From the NCBI GenBank assembly GCA_017412765.1, contig JAFPWN010000060.1, forward strand, positions 1-55,811: a stretch of 55,811 nt of DNA, written 5' to 3'. The notes beneath the pieces are model-generated. The model saw only the letters and a program-made list of their open reading frames with translations, was not told the origin of the DNA and searched no databases. This DNA comes from Oscillospiraceae bacterium (GTDB lineage Bacteria > Bacillota > Clostridia > Oscillospirales > Oscillospiraceae). Positions 44,648-52,696 of this stretch are shown one piece after another. Within the stretch, counting starts at the first letter, position 1, and each line of letters starts with the position of its first letter. A program made the translations under genes and the position numbers.

Positions 44648-45291
44648 AACACCTCTCCATTTTTTGATTTATCAGAAGAGGTGATTGCGCCCGACATTGA
44701 AATAACCCCTTCACTATGTTTGGACAAGGGGGTGCCATTTAAGAAGTCTTTTCTCCAAAATTTCTGAAATTTCTTTCTTGCGGCCTGGATAGAGAAGCCA
44801 ATGGCTCGGTCGGATCTGCCTTCATCATCGCCAATCTCTTTCCATGTCATTCCATGAACGTAGTGTTTTATTAACCGACGTCTTTGAACGGTAGAGAGCT
44901 TAGACAGTGTCCATTTGACCCGTTTCTGGATGTCGTTTTTCTCACGATTGGCGGTGATAATATCGTCGGCAGAGGGAACGCTTAACTCCGTATGGAGTCG
45001 CTCAGCTTCTTCGTCAATCGCAAACAATCCAGTATTCCGAATCATTCTCTTTTTGTGCTTATCTTCGTTCCTGTTGTACTCATCTATGGCGTCCTTAATC
45101 GTCGTAGGCAGGACAAGGAACGGATGTAGCTGCTGGAGAAGGCTGCTGTATTTTTTTTGGACTTCTTGTTCTGAAAGGTCAGTAAGGATCATGCACTTGA
45201 TTTCTTCGGAATATCCTGGATATTCATGTGCCATGTAAATGACTTTGCAATCCTCCTTAAATGCGAGCTCAAGTTCTGTTTTTGCATCCAT
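44644..45291 (-). CDS. Sigma-70 region 4-like transcription factor
   Basis: 215 residues from the ATG at 45291 (AAAGGAATCAC ahead); the longer frame lacks a ribosome site. Residues ~120-190 (LSKLSTVQRRRLIKHYVHGM TWKEIGDDEGRSDRAIGFSI QAARKKFQKF) form a sigma-70 region 4-type helix-turn-helix. No region 2 is recognisable; the N-terminal part is helical and acidic. Such proteins are common in phage-like and integrative elements of Firmicutes as late or regulatory factors. Coupled to the MazF-like gene by a 4-base overlap. Confidence 0.7.
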   Translation of the reverse strand: MDAKTELELAFKEDCKVIYMAHEYPGYSEEIKCMILTDLSEQEVQKKYSSLLQQLHPFLVLPTTIKDAIDEYNRNEDKHKKRMIRNTGLFAIDEEAERLHTELSVPSADDIITANREKNDIQKRVKWTLSKLSTVQRRRLIKHYVHGMTWKEIGDDEGRSDRAIGFSIQAARKKFQKFWRKDFLNGTPLSKHSEGVISMSGAITSSDKSKNGEVL

Positions 45292-45346
45292 GTGATTCCT
45301 TTCCGCCCGGATGCGCAAGGCGAAGAAATCACATGACAGAAAACAA

Positions 45347-45379
45347 AGTGGATCTGCCAGAAGTACACGCAGATCCACT
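45347..45379 (-). promoter_or_regulatory. Stem-loop upstream of the sigma-like gene
   Basis: Arms 45347-45357 and 45369-45379 are an 11-bp perfect inverted repeat. On the minus strand the stem is followed by TTTGTTTT, so it resembles an attenuator in the leader of the sigma-like gene. No leader peptide was identified. The remaining ~190 bases to 45570 show nothing else. Confidence 0.55.
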
Positions 45380-45570
45380 ACACAACCTGATTTGAGCATA
45401 GGGTATCATTGGGTACTTCCAACGGAACACCATTGGAAAAGTCCCGTGTCTATGTATCCTTCGCCCTATTGCAAATCAGGCTAACGATATTGAATTCAAC
45501 TCAGCCGGTGTTCCGGCCTCGTTGTGTCTTCATATTAACCTGAGAAGCGGAAAAACAACAGGTCATGGGG

Positions 45571-45705
45571 TGACACCCCCAAAAATGAAGAATCAAGGAA
45601 TTATGCGGGCTTTCTGGCCCATACCCATGCAGGTAAAACTCTCATCAAAACCGCTAAACCCTTGATATTCCTACAAAAAATGGGGGTGTCATGGCATGAC
45701 ACCCC
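45571..45705. repeat. Inverted-repeat module with terminal palindrome
   Basis: TGACACCCCC (45571-45580) is inverted at 45682-45691, and the similarity continues inward for ~20 more bases (the AATCAAGG segment near 45591 against CCTTGAT near 45660). The right end is itself a palindrome, GGGGTGTCATG-G-CATGACACCCC (45683-45705). No gene is inside. It may be a small mobile repeat or a binding site cluster. Confidence 0.55.
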
Positions 45706-45726
45706 AAGCAAAAAAAATTAAAAAAA

Positions 45727-45752
45727 GGAGGAATAACTCTTGTTACTCCTCC
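45727..45752 (-). terminator. Terminator of the SOS/mutagenesis operon
   Basis: An 11-bp stem (45742-45752 with 45727-45737, one G-U pair) followed on the minus strand by T7-AA-T8. It lies just after the last gene of the operon (45771). Confidence 0.92.
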
Positions 45753-45770
45753 GCCATAAATCGTATTTGT

Positions 45771-45950
45771 TTATTTGGCTTGGTCTCTGCGTTCACTCCA
45801 AAGCAGGGACAGACGATCTTCACTTTCCGGCGTCAGGTGCCATCGCTCCAAGGTATTGTCGCAGTTATAGCAGTCCTCATTTTCATCTCCATTAGCCATG
45901 CACCGGATACATACCTCCGGTAGCGGGCTGACTTCATAGTATTCCAGCAT
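45771..45950 (-). CDS. Small zinc-finger-like protein
   Basis: 59 residues from the ATG at 45950, placed 7 bases after GAGGAG. Two CxxC pairs (CIRCMANGDENEDCYNC) suggest one zinc site. The rest is acidic (LTPESEDRLSLLWSERRDQ). It overlaps the end of the YolD-like gene's region and ends the operon. Function unknown. Confidence 0.65.
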   Translation of the reverse strand: MLEYYEVSPLPEVCIRCMANGDENEDCYNCDNTLERWHLTPESEDRLSLLWSERRDQAK

Positions 45951-45954
45951 TTCA

Positions 45955-46410
45955 TCACTCCTCATCCGGGGCCCAGAACTCACGCATGGCGTCAAAGGCG
46001 GTGCAGTCGATTTGTGTAATGTCCTCTATGAAAATAACCTCGCCGCTTTCGAGCGTGATGCTCTGCTCATACTCGTCATAGCGTATGGCCCTGCCTGTGA
46101 TTGCGACATGCTTTCCTCCGCCCTTTTTGCCATCGGGTACAAAGACCGTAAAAGTTGCCTCTGGCGTTTCTTCCTGCTGAAATAGAAACACCAGCTTGTA
46201 GTTCATTTCCTCAATCTTGTTCTCATCCGGAATCTGTCGGCACTCGGTCTCTCGTGCAGATTCGTGAATCAGGTCGTCATAGCCGGTGAGCGCGGCAAAG
46301 GGGGCAAACTGTGCTGCGCGGTTAAGGCGGGACATCTGTGGACGCTTAGAGGAAACATGGTGTTCTCGGTCGATGATGTCCCGGTATTCTGTTCTTGCGT
46401 CAGGCATCAT
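45955..46410 (-). CDS. YolD-like protein
   Basis: 151 residues; GGAGG precedes ATGATG at 46410/46407. RPQMSRLNRAAQFAPFAALT GYDDLI is the N-terminal YolD signature. ESGEVIFIEDITQIDC is near the C-terminus. YolD-like proteins accompany UvrX-type Y-family polymerases in Bacillus and are viewed as UmuD-like partners without the protease part. It lies 9 bp after the polymerase gene. Confidence 0.85.
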   Translation of the reverse strand: MMPDARTEYRDIIDREHHVSSKRPQMSRLNRAAQFAPFAALTGYDDLIHESARETECRQIPDENKIEEMNYKLVFLFQQEETPEATFTVFVPDGKKGGGKHVAITGRAIRYDEYEQSITLESGEVIFIEDITQIDCTAFDAMREFWAPDEE

Positions 46411-46419
46411 GGCACCTCC

Positions 46420-47952
46420 TCAGTCTCCGGCTCGGTGGCCTCCCACTTGCTTATTGCGCTCCATCGCGGTGGCCCCTTCCTGCATATTGAGACCCTTGAC
46501 GATGGCATTTTTTCCAAAGCGATCCCGGATGGTAAGCAGTGCATGCTGCATCCTGCGCTCTCGTTCCAGTTCCGCTTCTTCCGCTTGTCTTTGCCGCTCC
46601 AAATCCTCATAATCTGTGAACAGATCGAGCTGCTCCGGAGTATCGTCCCTCTTGATTTCCTCCTGCTGCAGAAGATGAGTGACTGCAACATTGAAGCGCC
46701 GCACAAGAAGATTCTTGTCAACAATCCGGTCATAGATGGCTGCCACAGCGTCCATGATGCGGGTCGTGGAGCTGGTATGGCGTCCGAGATTCTGTGAGCC
46801 GTGAACGCCCTTCGGCGCTTCGCGGCCATAATAATCCGCTTCAATCGGGCCTTTGTAGTTGGCCGCTCTCTTCGGGTCCTTTAGATTCTCAATATCATAG
46901 GCAACGTCCAGTACCACCTGGTCAGTGAACAGTCCCTTACGAACCAAGTCCATGGAGAGCTGATCTGCCATCTCTCTGACGATGATTCTGCCTTCCTCTG
47001 CCGTATAGGGGCGGGATAATACCTGGCCCTGGCTGAGGCTTTTCGTTTCCGGGGTATATGCTTTGCAGTCAGCAATCTCGGTCGGTTCCCAGCCCCAGGC
47101 GTGGTCGATCAGGAGTTCGGCATTGACACCGAACAGCTTGTACAGGAAATCCTCATTATAGAGGGAATTGGGAGGGCCTTCCGAGCATCGTGCCACATCG
47201 CCCATTGTAAACATGCCGTTGCTCTCCAGCTTCCGGGCAATGCCTTTACCGACGCGCCAGAAGTCAGTCAACGGGCGATGGCACCACAACTGTTCCCGGT
47301 AGCTCATTTCATCCAGTTCTGTGATCCGCACACCGTCCTTGTCAGCCAGCATGTGCTTAGCTACGATGTCCATTGCGATTTTTGCCAGATACATATTGGT
47401 TCCAATGCCAGCAGTTGCGGTAATCCGCGTTTCCCGCATCACGTCCCGAATCATGGTCATGGCCAGTTCGTGTGCCGTCATCTTATAACTGCCAAGGTAG
47501 TGGGTAGCGTCGATAAAGACCTCATCCACGCTGTAAACCAAGATGTCGTCCGGTGAAATATAGCGCATATAAATCTCCACGACGCTGCGGGAGTAGTCCA
47601 TGTAATACCTCATCCGGGGCTGTGCGATTACCATGTCAAGTTCCAGAGAAGGATCTGCCGCAAGCTCCGAGGCAAAGACGGATTTCCCGGTGAATACATG
47701 ACCCGGTGCATTTCTCAGCCTCTCCCGGTTGACCTCCTTGATGCGTTGCTTTGCCTCAAACAGTCTGGCGCGGCCTGAGATGCCGAGCGCCTTGAGCGCC
47801 GGAGACACAGCAAGGCAGATGGTCTTGTCTGTGCGGCTTTCATCTGCTACAACAAGATTCACATCCAACGGGTCATAGCCTTTTTCTGCCGCCTCCACGG
47901 AAGCGTAGAAGCTCTTAAGATCAATCGCTATGAATTGTTTTCTGTAGGCCAT
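46420..47952 (-). CDS. Y-family DNA polymerase (UmuC/UvrX-like)
   Basis: 510 residues; ATG at 47952 after GGCGGTGA. QFIAIDLKSFYASVEAAEKG has the first catalytic Asp, and ILVYSVDEVFIDATHYL the Asp-Glu pair. The little-finger region and a Glu/Arg-rich tail (RQRQAEEAELERERR) follow. It copies damaged DNA with low fidelity. Together with the YolD-like and LexA-like genes it forms an inducible mutagenesis cassette carried on mobile DNA. Confidence 0.93.
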   Translation of the reverse strand: MAYRKQFIAIDLKSFYASVEAAEKGYDPLDVNLVVADESRTDKTICLAVSPALKALGISGRARLFEAKQRIKEVNRERLRNAPGHVFTGKSVFASELAADPSLELDMVIAQPRMRYYMDYSRSVVEIYMRYISPDDILVYSVDEVFIDATHYLGSYKMTAHELAMTMIRDVMRETRITATAGIGTNMYLAKIAMDIVAKHMLADKDGVRITELDEMSYREQLWCHRPLTDFWRVGKGIARKLESNGMFTMGDVARCSEGPPNSLYNEDFLYKLFGVNAELLIDHAWGWEPTEIADCKAYTPETKSLSQGQVLSRPYTAEEGRIIVREMADQLSMDLVRKGLFTDQVVLDVAYDIENLKDPKRAANYKGPIEADYYGREAPKGVHGSQNLGRHTSSTTRIMDAVAAIYDRIVDKNLLVRRFNVAVTHLLQQEEIKRDDTPEQLDLFTDYEDLERQRQAEEAELERERRMQHALLTIRDRFGKNAIVKGLNMQEGATAMERNKQVGGHRAGD

Positions 47953-47973
47953 CAACGCTCACCGCCTTTCCCA

Positions 47974-48219
47974 TCACCCGAATTTTGCTTCGACAAACCA
48001 GCGACCGTTTTCTTCATCATAGAGGTTTGTCTCAGCGCGTCCAATCCTGATCCTGTATCGAATGCCGCGACCGCCGACCACGGAGGCGCTGCGGCTTACC
48101 TGCAATATCTTGTCGATCTCGTACTTGCTGCCATTGGCAAGACGAATCTCCCTTGGGCGGCAGCTTCCGTCGGACTCATGCTCCGCACTGACCGCAACAT
48201 ACACTTTTCTTCGCGTCAC
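47974..48219 (-). CDS. Small conserved-looking protein of the mutagenesis operon
   Basis: 81 residues; ATG at 48219 with GGGAGGAG ahead. RRKVYVAVSAEHESDGSCRP REIRLANGSKYEIDKILQVS continues into RYRIRIGRAETNLYDEENGRWFV. It reads as a small beta-rich domain of the DUF-type often found beside such polymerases. No catalytic motif seen. Gaps of 16 and 21 bp to its neighbours show cotranscription. Confidence 0.7.
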   Translation of the reverse strand: MTRRKVYVAVSAEHESDGSCRPREIRLANGSKYEIDKILQVSRSASVVGGRGIRYRIRIGRAETNLYDEENGRWFVEAKFG

Positions 48220-48235
48220 GAAGATTTCTCCTCCC

Positions 48236-50386
48236 TTAGCAATCCAATTCAGATACGCACCGACTCAAGGGCGGGTAGCCGTGCTCCGTCAACTGCGCAT
48301 TAAATACGGAAATCGGTTGTTTGTATAGGCTGACCATTAAAAGTTCATAGAACATATCGGTTGGATTTATGCCGAAGCTAAAACCAAGCTTAGCTATCAA
48401 GTCCTTTTGGAAAACAGGCTCTAATTGCAGCCCGATACAAAGCGCTATGGCGTTTTCTCTTGTTGTGCGATAATTTGGATCATTGCGAAGACGTTGAAGT
48501 GTTCGCTCTGAGATTCCTGTTTTAGATACAAGCGTTTCAATCGTGATCCTTTTCCGTTCCATATGCGCTTTCAGCGTCCCGCCAGGAGAGCCCGGCAGTT
48601 CACTCATGATTTCAGAGAACCGCTGAGCCATCGCAAAGAAATCCGTTTCATGTCCGGTTCCATCGAAGTCGGCAAGGACATCTGCTTTGCTGACCTCTTT
48701 CTGAAGAGTACCTTCGCGGTAGAGATAAATTGGGCCTGTGCTTCGTAAAGAGAATACCAGGCAGCACTCATCCATATGCGCTTTGGCATAGGAAGTCAGA
48801 TGGAGCGTGCCATTCCTGCGGTAGACATACCTGGCGTCTACGCGGCAGAAATGGTCATCGATGTATTGGTAAAGACCACTGCCTATGCATTCACGGAAGT
48901 TGCTGTCTCTTTGATACAGCTCGACTGCTGCAGTAAAGTCGATTGTGAAGGTCTGGCTTTGCCCAAGGCTTCCGGGAGAAAAGGCATAGTCGATGGCATA
49001 TCTCCCGTTCACATAGTTCAGAACGCCCTTTGCCTCCGTATAGCCGAGTTCAATCATGCGCTGTTTTGCACTCTGCCTTGAAACACCGTAAAAACTTGCA
49101 AGGTCGCTGACCACTCTCGAATACAGCCTCGGTGTCGTAATCATGGGATACCGTCGCCTGTGCTGATAGAGCAGCTCGTTGATCTTCATTTCGGTGGTCC
49201 GTGCCGGCATTCGGATTCGCGGTGTGGCTCGGTTTGACTGCCATTCCATCCAGTCAACCGGGGTCTTCCCGTCAAAGCAGTTTGCCGCAAGATACATTTC
49301 CTCCGCAGAAGTTCTGCCCTGGAGGTCAAGATCGGAGTCGATCATCGCTCCGATCTGCTGTCCTACAATCGTACAGGACAGACAGCACAGCTCACTGTTG
49401 TAAAGCCGTTGGCCTAGGTAAAACAGTCTGTGCCGATGGAAGTGGTAGCACTCATGGATGATGGTGTCGTTCAGCTTGTCCTCGCTTACCGTCCCGTCAT
49501 CAGAGAGGCAGGCATTGATATTCACGACGATGGTATTCGCGGGGATTCGATGGAGGACTTTTTCACCGAAATCATTTAGAATCTCCGTTTCGTTTGCCTC
49601 GAAGTAGATTTGCCCGCGTATTCCATCTGAAGCAAAGAGCCGAAGCAACTCCACACGGAGACCCATACGGTTTGCGAGAATCCTGCCGTCAACCCGGCAA
49701 GGTCTTTCCAACGCTTCGGGATAATAGATGGACAGAATGCCGGCGCACTCGCCGTCAATCAGCGACTTGCTGGTGTAGGGAACCAGATACTCGTCCAAAG
49801 GGGTTCCGGGGGCGGGCTCCTGCCTGTCGTAAACCTTGATGCACTCCAGATTGTTGAAGCTCAGCGCTTCTTGATTCAGGTCGGAGTAGGTTCTGATCCG
49901 AAACCATTGCGTCAGCCGGTCTTCTCTGTAAGTCCCATCACGCTCAGAGGAAACGCGGATCTTGGCGCTCATGATGATATCCGCATAAACCTCTTCAGCT
50001 GATTTGCGGTACAGATTGATTCGCTCCACCTCGTCCTCGCTGACCAGCGCCGTATCCGGCTGTGGAACGATATGGCTGCGCTTTCCAATGTCCAGCGTAC
50101 CATCTTCAATCTTCGCCTTGAGATAGTCTGTATAATCGGAATAGAAGCGCCCCATCAAAAACTGCTTGAAGGAGCCGATGCGCTCAATGTTGTTGTGATA
50201 AGGATTTGCACAGATAATCTCGAACTCGGGATTGAAGGGGTCTCGCATGGAAACGATCGGCCCCATAGCGTCCAGCGGAAGGTAGTCCAGCTCTTTTGCC
50301 AGGAAGAACGGAGCGCACTCATCCAAGGACGGCTCATCCGGAGGCTTGTCCGGAATCAGCGCCCTGCTATATTCTTTTTTCGTCAT
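48236..50386 (-). CDS. ImmA/IrrE-type metallopeptidase with helix-turn-helix
   Basis: 716 residues, long for the family. The zinc-peptidase motif is NDTIIHECYHFHRHRLFYL (HExxH as HECYH, near residue 311), followed by ADSDLD-type residues after a helical stretch. A winged or Cro-like helix-turn-helix ends the protein (GTLKAHMERKRITIETLVSK TGISERTLQRLRNDP). ImmA/IrrE proteases cleave or inactivate partner repressors after DNA damage; the LexA-like gene next to it is the obvious target. That partnership is inference. Confidence 0.82.
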   Translation of the reverse strand: MTKKEYSRALIPDKPPDEPSLDECAPFFLAKELDYLPLDAMGPIVSMRDPFNPEFEIICANPYHNNIERIGSFKQFLMGRFYSDYTDYLKAKIEDGTLDIGKRSHIVPQPDTALVSEDEVERINLYRKSAEEVYADIIMSAKIRVSSERDGTYREDRLTQWFRIRTYSDLNQEALSFNNLECIKVYDRQEPAPGTPLDEYLVPYTSKSLIDGECAGILSIYYPEALERPCRVDGRILANRMGLRVELLRLFASDGIRGQIYFEANETEILNDFGEKVLHRIPANTIVVNINACLSDDGTVSEDKLNDTIIHECYHFHRHRLFYLGQRLYNSELCCLSCTIVGQQIGAMIDSDLDLQGRTSAEEMYLAANCFDGKTPVDWMEWQSNRATPRIRMPARTTEMKINELLYQHRRRYPMITTPRLYSRVVSDLASFYGVSRQSAKQRMIELGYTEAKGVLNYVNGRYAIDYAFSPGSLGQSQTFTIDFTAAVELYQRDSNFRECIGSGLYQYIDDHFCRVDARYVYRRNGTLHLTSYAKAHMDECCLVFSLRSTGPIYLYREGTLQKEVSKADVLADFDGTGHETDFFAMAQRFSEIMSELPGSPGGTLKAHMERKRITIETLVSKTGISERTLQRLRNDPNYRTTRENAIALCIGLQLEPVFQKDLIAKLGFSFGINPTDMFYELLMVSLYKQPISVFNAQLTEHGYPPLSRCVSELDC

Positions 50387-50397
50387 TGACTCTGCCC

Positions 50398-51003
50398 TCA
50401 GCCTTTCTTGACGATGAACCTGACAACGCCCTGAACGGTCAGTTCATCTACGTAGATGTCCTCCATCGTACGGTTTTCAGGATGAAGGTAAAATCTGGAC
50501 TGTTCCTCGTCATAAAGCAGAGTCTTGAGTGTGCTGTCTTTGTTCTGGTCAAGTGCTACGACTTTATCTCCGATGCTCGGCTCCTTGTCGGCGTCGATGA
50601 TGATCATATCGCCGTCATCAATGCCGGCCTCAATCATGGAATCGCCCCTTGCATGGATCACATAAAGGTTTCCGTCCCCGAAAAGCGCCGTCGGGAGCAT
50701 GACATACTGGTCAATACCAGCCTCGACGGTTTCAGGCGCTCCGCATGGAATCGCACCGTAGAAGACGCTGGCAGCGGTCATGCCATGCTCAGCCAATGCT
50801 GTCTTCTTCGTAGAGACAGTCCTTCCGTCGTAGTTGATCATGCCCTTTTCAGCCATATCGACAAGGTATCTGTGTACCGTTACCTTGGTGACGCCGACAA
50901 CCGTGCTGATCTCGGCGGTGCTGGGAGACCGGCCATGTTCAATATAGAACTGTTCCGCAAATTCACGGATGCGCCTCATCAGTTCTTCGTCCTTATGTCT
51001 CAT
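50398..51003 (-). CDS. LexA-like repressor
   Basis: 201 residues from the ATG at 51003 (GGAGG 7 bases ahead). The N-terminal winged helix-turn-helix (MRRIREFAEQFYIEHGRSPS TAEISTVVGVTKVTVHRYL) is LexA-like. The C-terminal S24 domain has the cleavage-type Cys-Gly in YGAIPCGAPE, the nucleophile in ARGDSMIEAGIDDGD, and the lysine in NKDSTLKTLL. It should repress the downstream IrrE-like, polymerase and YolD-like genes and self-cleave on RecA activation. It is the first gene of that operon. Confidence 0.9.
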   Translation of the reverse strand: MRHKDEELMRRIREFAEQFYIEHGRSPSTAEISTVVGVTKVTVHRYLVDMAEKGMINYDGRTVSTKKTALAEHGMTAASVFYGAIPCGAPETVEAGIDQYVMLPTALFGDGNLYVIHARGDSMIEAGIDDGDMIIIDADKEPSIGDKVVALDQNKDSTLKTLLYDEEQSRFYLHPENRTMEDIYVDELTVQGVVRFIVKKG

Positions 51004-51027
51004 GGTCATACCTCCCACGGCTTATAT

Positions 51028-51044
51028 GTTACGGGTCGTTACGG
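51028..51044. promoter_or_regulatory. Likely operator of the LexA-like repressor
   Basis: GTTACGG occurs twice, at 51028-51034 and 51038-51044, with 3 bases between, directly downstream of the -10 box of the promoter at 51050-51078. This is the best candidate binding site; it does not resemble the usual Gram-positive CGAAC-N4-GTTCG SOS box. Confidence 0.55.
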
Positions 51045-51049
51045 ATAGG

Positions 51050-51078
51050 ATTATAAATCAGGCAGAGGCAAAAATCAA
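51050..51078 (-). promoter_or_regulatory. Promoter of the LexA-like/mutagenesis operon
   Basis: On the minus strand TTGATT (51073-51078), a 17-base spacer and TATAAT (51050-51055). Confidence 0.8.
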
Positions 51079-51083
51079 GAGGC

Positions 51084-51115
51084 AAAAAAGAGACCTGCAT
51101 TTTTGCGCAGGTCTC
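51084..51115 (-). terminator. Terminator (repeated hairpin, copy 1)
   Basis: GAGACCTGC (51090-51098) and GCAGGTCTC (51107-51115) form a 9-bp stem. On the minus strand six T follow (51084-51089). It ends the gene at 51139-52002. A near-identical hairpin occurs at 52662-52687. Confidence 0.85.
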
Positions 51116-51138
51116 ATTTGGAGGCAGAGCTTGGTTCA

Positions 51139-52002
51139 CTATATGTTGAGGTAATCTGTTCCCGCGGCGGTAAATATAGAAATCACGTTCTCTGAGCTGT
51201 GAGTCAGCTCCGGAGAGATGCCAAGCGACTTTGCCAGTAGCGCCATTCCATCATTGAGACCGGCTTGCTCTCTCACATTGTGCGAAGCGGCATATACGGG
51301 ATGGTGCTTCCAGATAGCGTTCATCATGGACAAAGGGTTGATTCGCCCGGACTGCTCAATCTGTTTGTGCATCTCCCACAGCTCAAACAGGGCAACACAG
51401 GCGCTCGTTTCCGGGAAGAACAGATACCCCTCCGTGTTTTCTATGCCGCATAGCTGATCATATGCGAACTTTTCTCCCTGGATCCTGGCATAATCCGAAA
51501 GTTCGCTTTGCCAGATCGGATAGCACACAGCAAGGACCGTTTCGAGCCTGTCTGTTTCGATGAGAAATATACCACTTGACAACCTGACATATCGCATCGT
51601 CAACCCCCTGGAGGTAGCCAAAGGAGCTGGGTAGTCACCAAAATACTCCGGCTCATGTTCCCGGCCATAATCTGCAATGGTCAACAGACGGTCTCCTTCC
51701 ATCGCTGGTAGCCCGTGCTTTTTCAGGTAGCGGTTCACTTCATATTCAATGACCATTCTGCCATACTCCGGTGTGTCTGCGACAAAGCAGATATACTCCG
51801 GATTGTGATCCAAGGGCTTCCCATATTCCTTGGCGTCTTGGGAGAGCTCAGGGCAGTCCTTTTCAGCTATGTAGTATTCGTTGGAGGCAACTGCGTCTTC
51901 GCCGATGGTGGCGACATAGCAGATACTTGGCGTGATCTCCTGAAACATCGTGACTTTTCCGATATCCTCCTCTAAGGCAATCTCTAGTCTTTCTTTCTCC
52001 AT
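51139..52002 (-). CDS. Hypothetical protein of the second element
   Basis: 287 residues; ATG at 52002 after AGAAGGAA. No signal peptide or membrane segment. The sequence has ITPSICYVATIGEDAVASNE, CFVADTPEYGRMVIEYEVNR and ETSACVALFELWEMHKQIEQ. Nothing matches a family I can name. It has its own promoter/operator region (52042-52064) and terminator, and follows a Cro/CI gene that may control it. Confidence 0.7.
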   Translation of the reverse strand: MEKERLEIALEEDIGKVTMFQEITPSICYVATIGEDAVASNEYYIAEKDCPELSQDAKEYGKPLDHNPEYICFVADTPEYGRMVIEYEVNRYLKKHGLPAMEGDRLLTIADYGREHEPEYFGDYPAPLATSRGLTMRYVRLSSGIFLIETDRLETVLAVCYPIWQSELSDYARIQGEKFAYDQLCGIENTEGYLFFPETSACVALFELWEMHKQIEQSGRINPLSMMNAIWKHHPVYAASHNVREQAGLNDGMALLAKSLGISPELTHSSENVISIFTAAGTDYLNI

Positions 52003-52041
52003 CTTTATTCCTTCTTTCTTATCAACTACTAATTGCTGTTC

Positions 52042-52060
52042 ATAACGCTATTAGCGTTAT
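52042..52060. promoter_or_regulatory. Palindromic operator at the promoter of the 51139-52002 gene
   Basis: ATAACGCTA-T-TAGCGTTAT is a perfect 9-bp dyad. On the minus strand it directly follows a TATAAT box at 52059-52064, so a bound protein would block transcription. The half-site AGCGTTAT recurs at about 52574-52581 upstream of the Cro/CI gene, which suggests that regulator binds both. Confidence 0.7.
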
Positions 52061-52111
52061 TATATTAGCATAGTATATTTGTCGAAAGCTGTAGAAACAC
52101 GGAGAACCAAC

Positions 52112-52145
52112 AAAAAAACACCCCTATGGTTATGACATAGGGGTG
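52112..52145 (-). terminator. Terminator of the Cro/CI gene
   Basis: CACCCCTATG (52119-52128) pairs with CATAGGGGTG (52136-52145). On the minus strand the stem is followed by T7. It overlaps the region just after the stop at 52148. Confidence 0.88.
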
Positions 52146-52147
52146 AA

Positions 52148-52480
52148 TCACATCTGGTCTTTTGCCTCGTTGATCAAGACTTGGATGACCTTCATAATTC
52201 TTCTTTGTTCACTTGCCGGGAGTTCGGCCAGAGCCTTTGAAATCTGCCCACTCTCCTGTGTAGTCGTCGCATCGACCACATCCGCCAGCAATGCATTCGC
52301 GTCACACTGCAGGGCGTTCATGATTTCAACGAAGGTATCAAGCTTCGGCGTTTTCAAGCCGGTCTCGATGTTGCTCAGGTAGTTCGGAGAAAGATCCACC
52401 ATCTGAGATAGCTGCTCCTGTGTCAGCCCTCGCGCCTTCCGAACTGCCTGGATGCGTTTTCCTACAAGCCGTGCATCCAT
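52148..52480 (-). CDS. Cro/CI-family regulator
   Basis: 110 residues. A canonical XRE helix-turn-helix (VGKRIQAVRKARGLTQEQLS QMVDLSPNYLSNIETGLKTP) fills residues ~5-62. The C-terminal half is helical (ALAELPASEQRRIMKVIQVL INEA), as in small dimerizing repressors. GGAGTGG precedes the ATG. Its likely operator is 52042-52060. Confidence 0.88.
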   Translation of the reverse strand: MDARLVGKRIQAVRKARGLTQEQLSQMVDLSPNYLSNIETGLKTPKLDTFVEIMNALQCDANALLADVVDATTTQESGQISKALAELPASEQRRIMKVIQVLINEAKDQM

Positions 52481-52661
52481 AGTACCACTCCTATCGGTTT
52501 GTATTCTGCCTGATAGAAGTATAATTGGATGGCACCGCTTTTATAATAAGCCAGAGGAAGTAGGTACTCCTACCAGCGTTATTTCCTCTAATTTTTTCTG
52601 ATTTGCTTTTAAGGCGGCTAAAAGCTCCATGAAGGAAGCTCAAATGATGCTGAAATTGACT

Positions 52662-52687
52662 GAGACCTGCGTTTTTGCGCAGGTCTC
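52662..52687. repeat. Repeated hairpin, copy 2
   Basis: GAGACCTGC (52662-52670) and GCAGGTCTC (52679-52687), with the same T5 loop as copy 1 (51090-51115) and one base different. It follows the WYL gene's stop by about 10 bases but lacks a T run on the minus strand. The rest of 52481-52661 shows no gene. Confidence 0.75.
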
Positions 52688-52696
52688 AAACCATTT

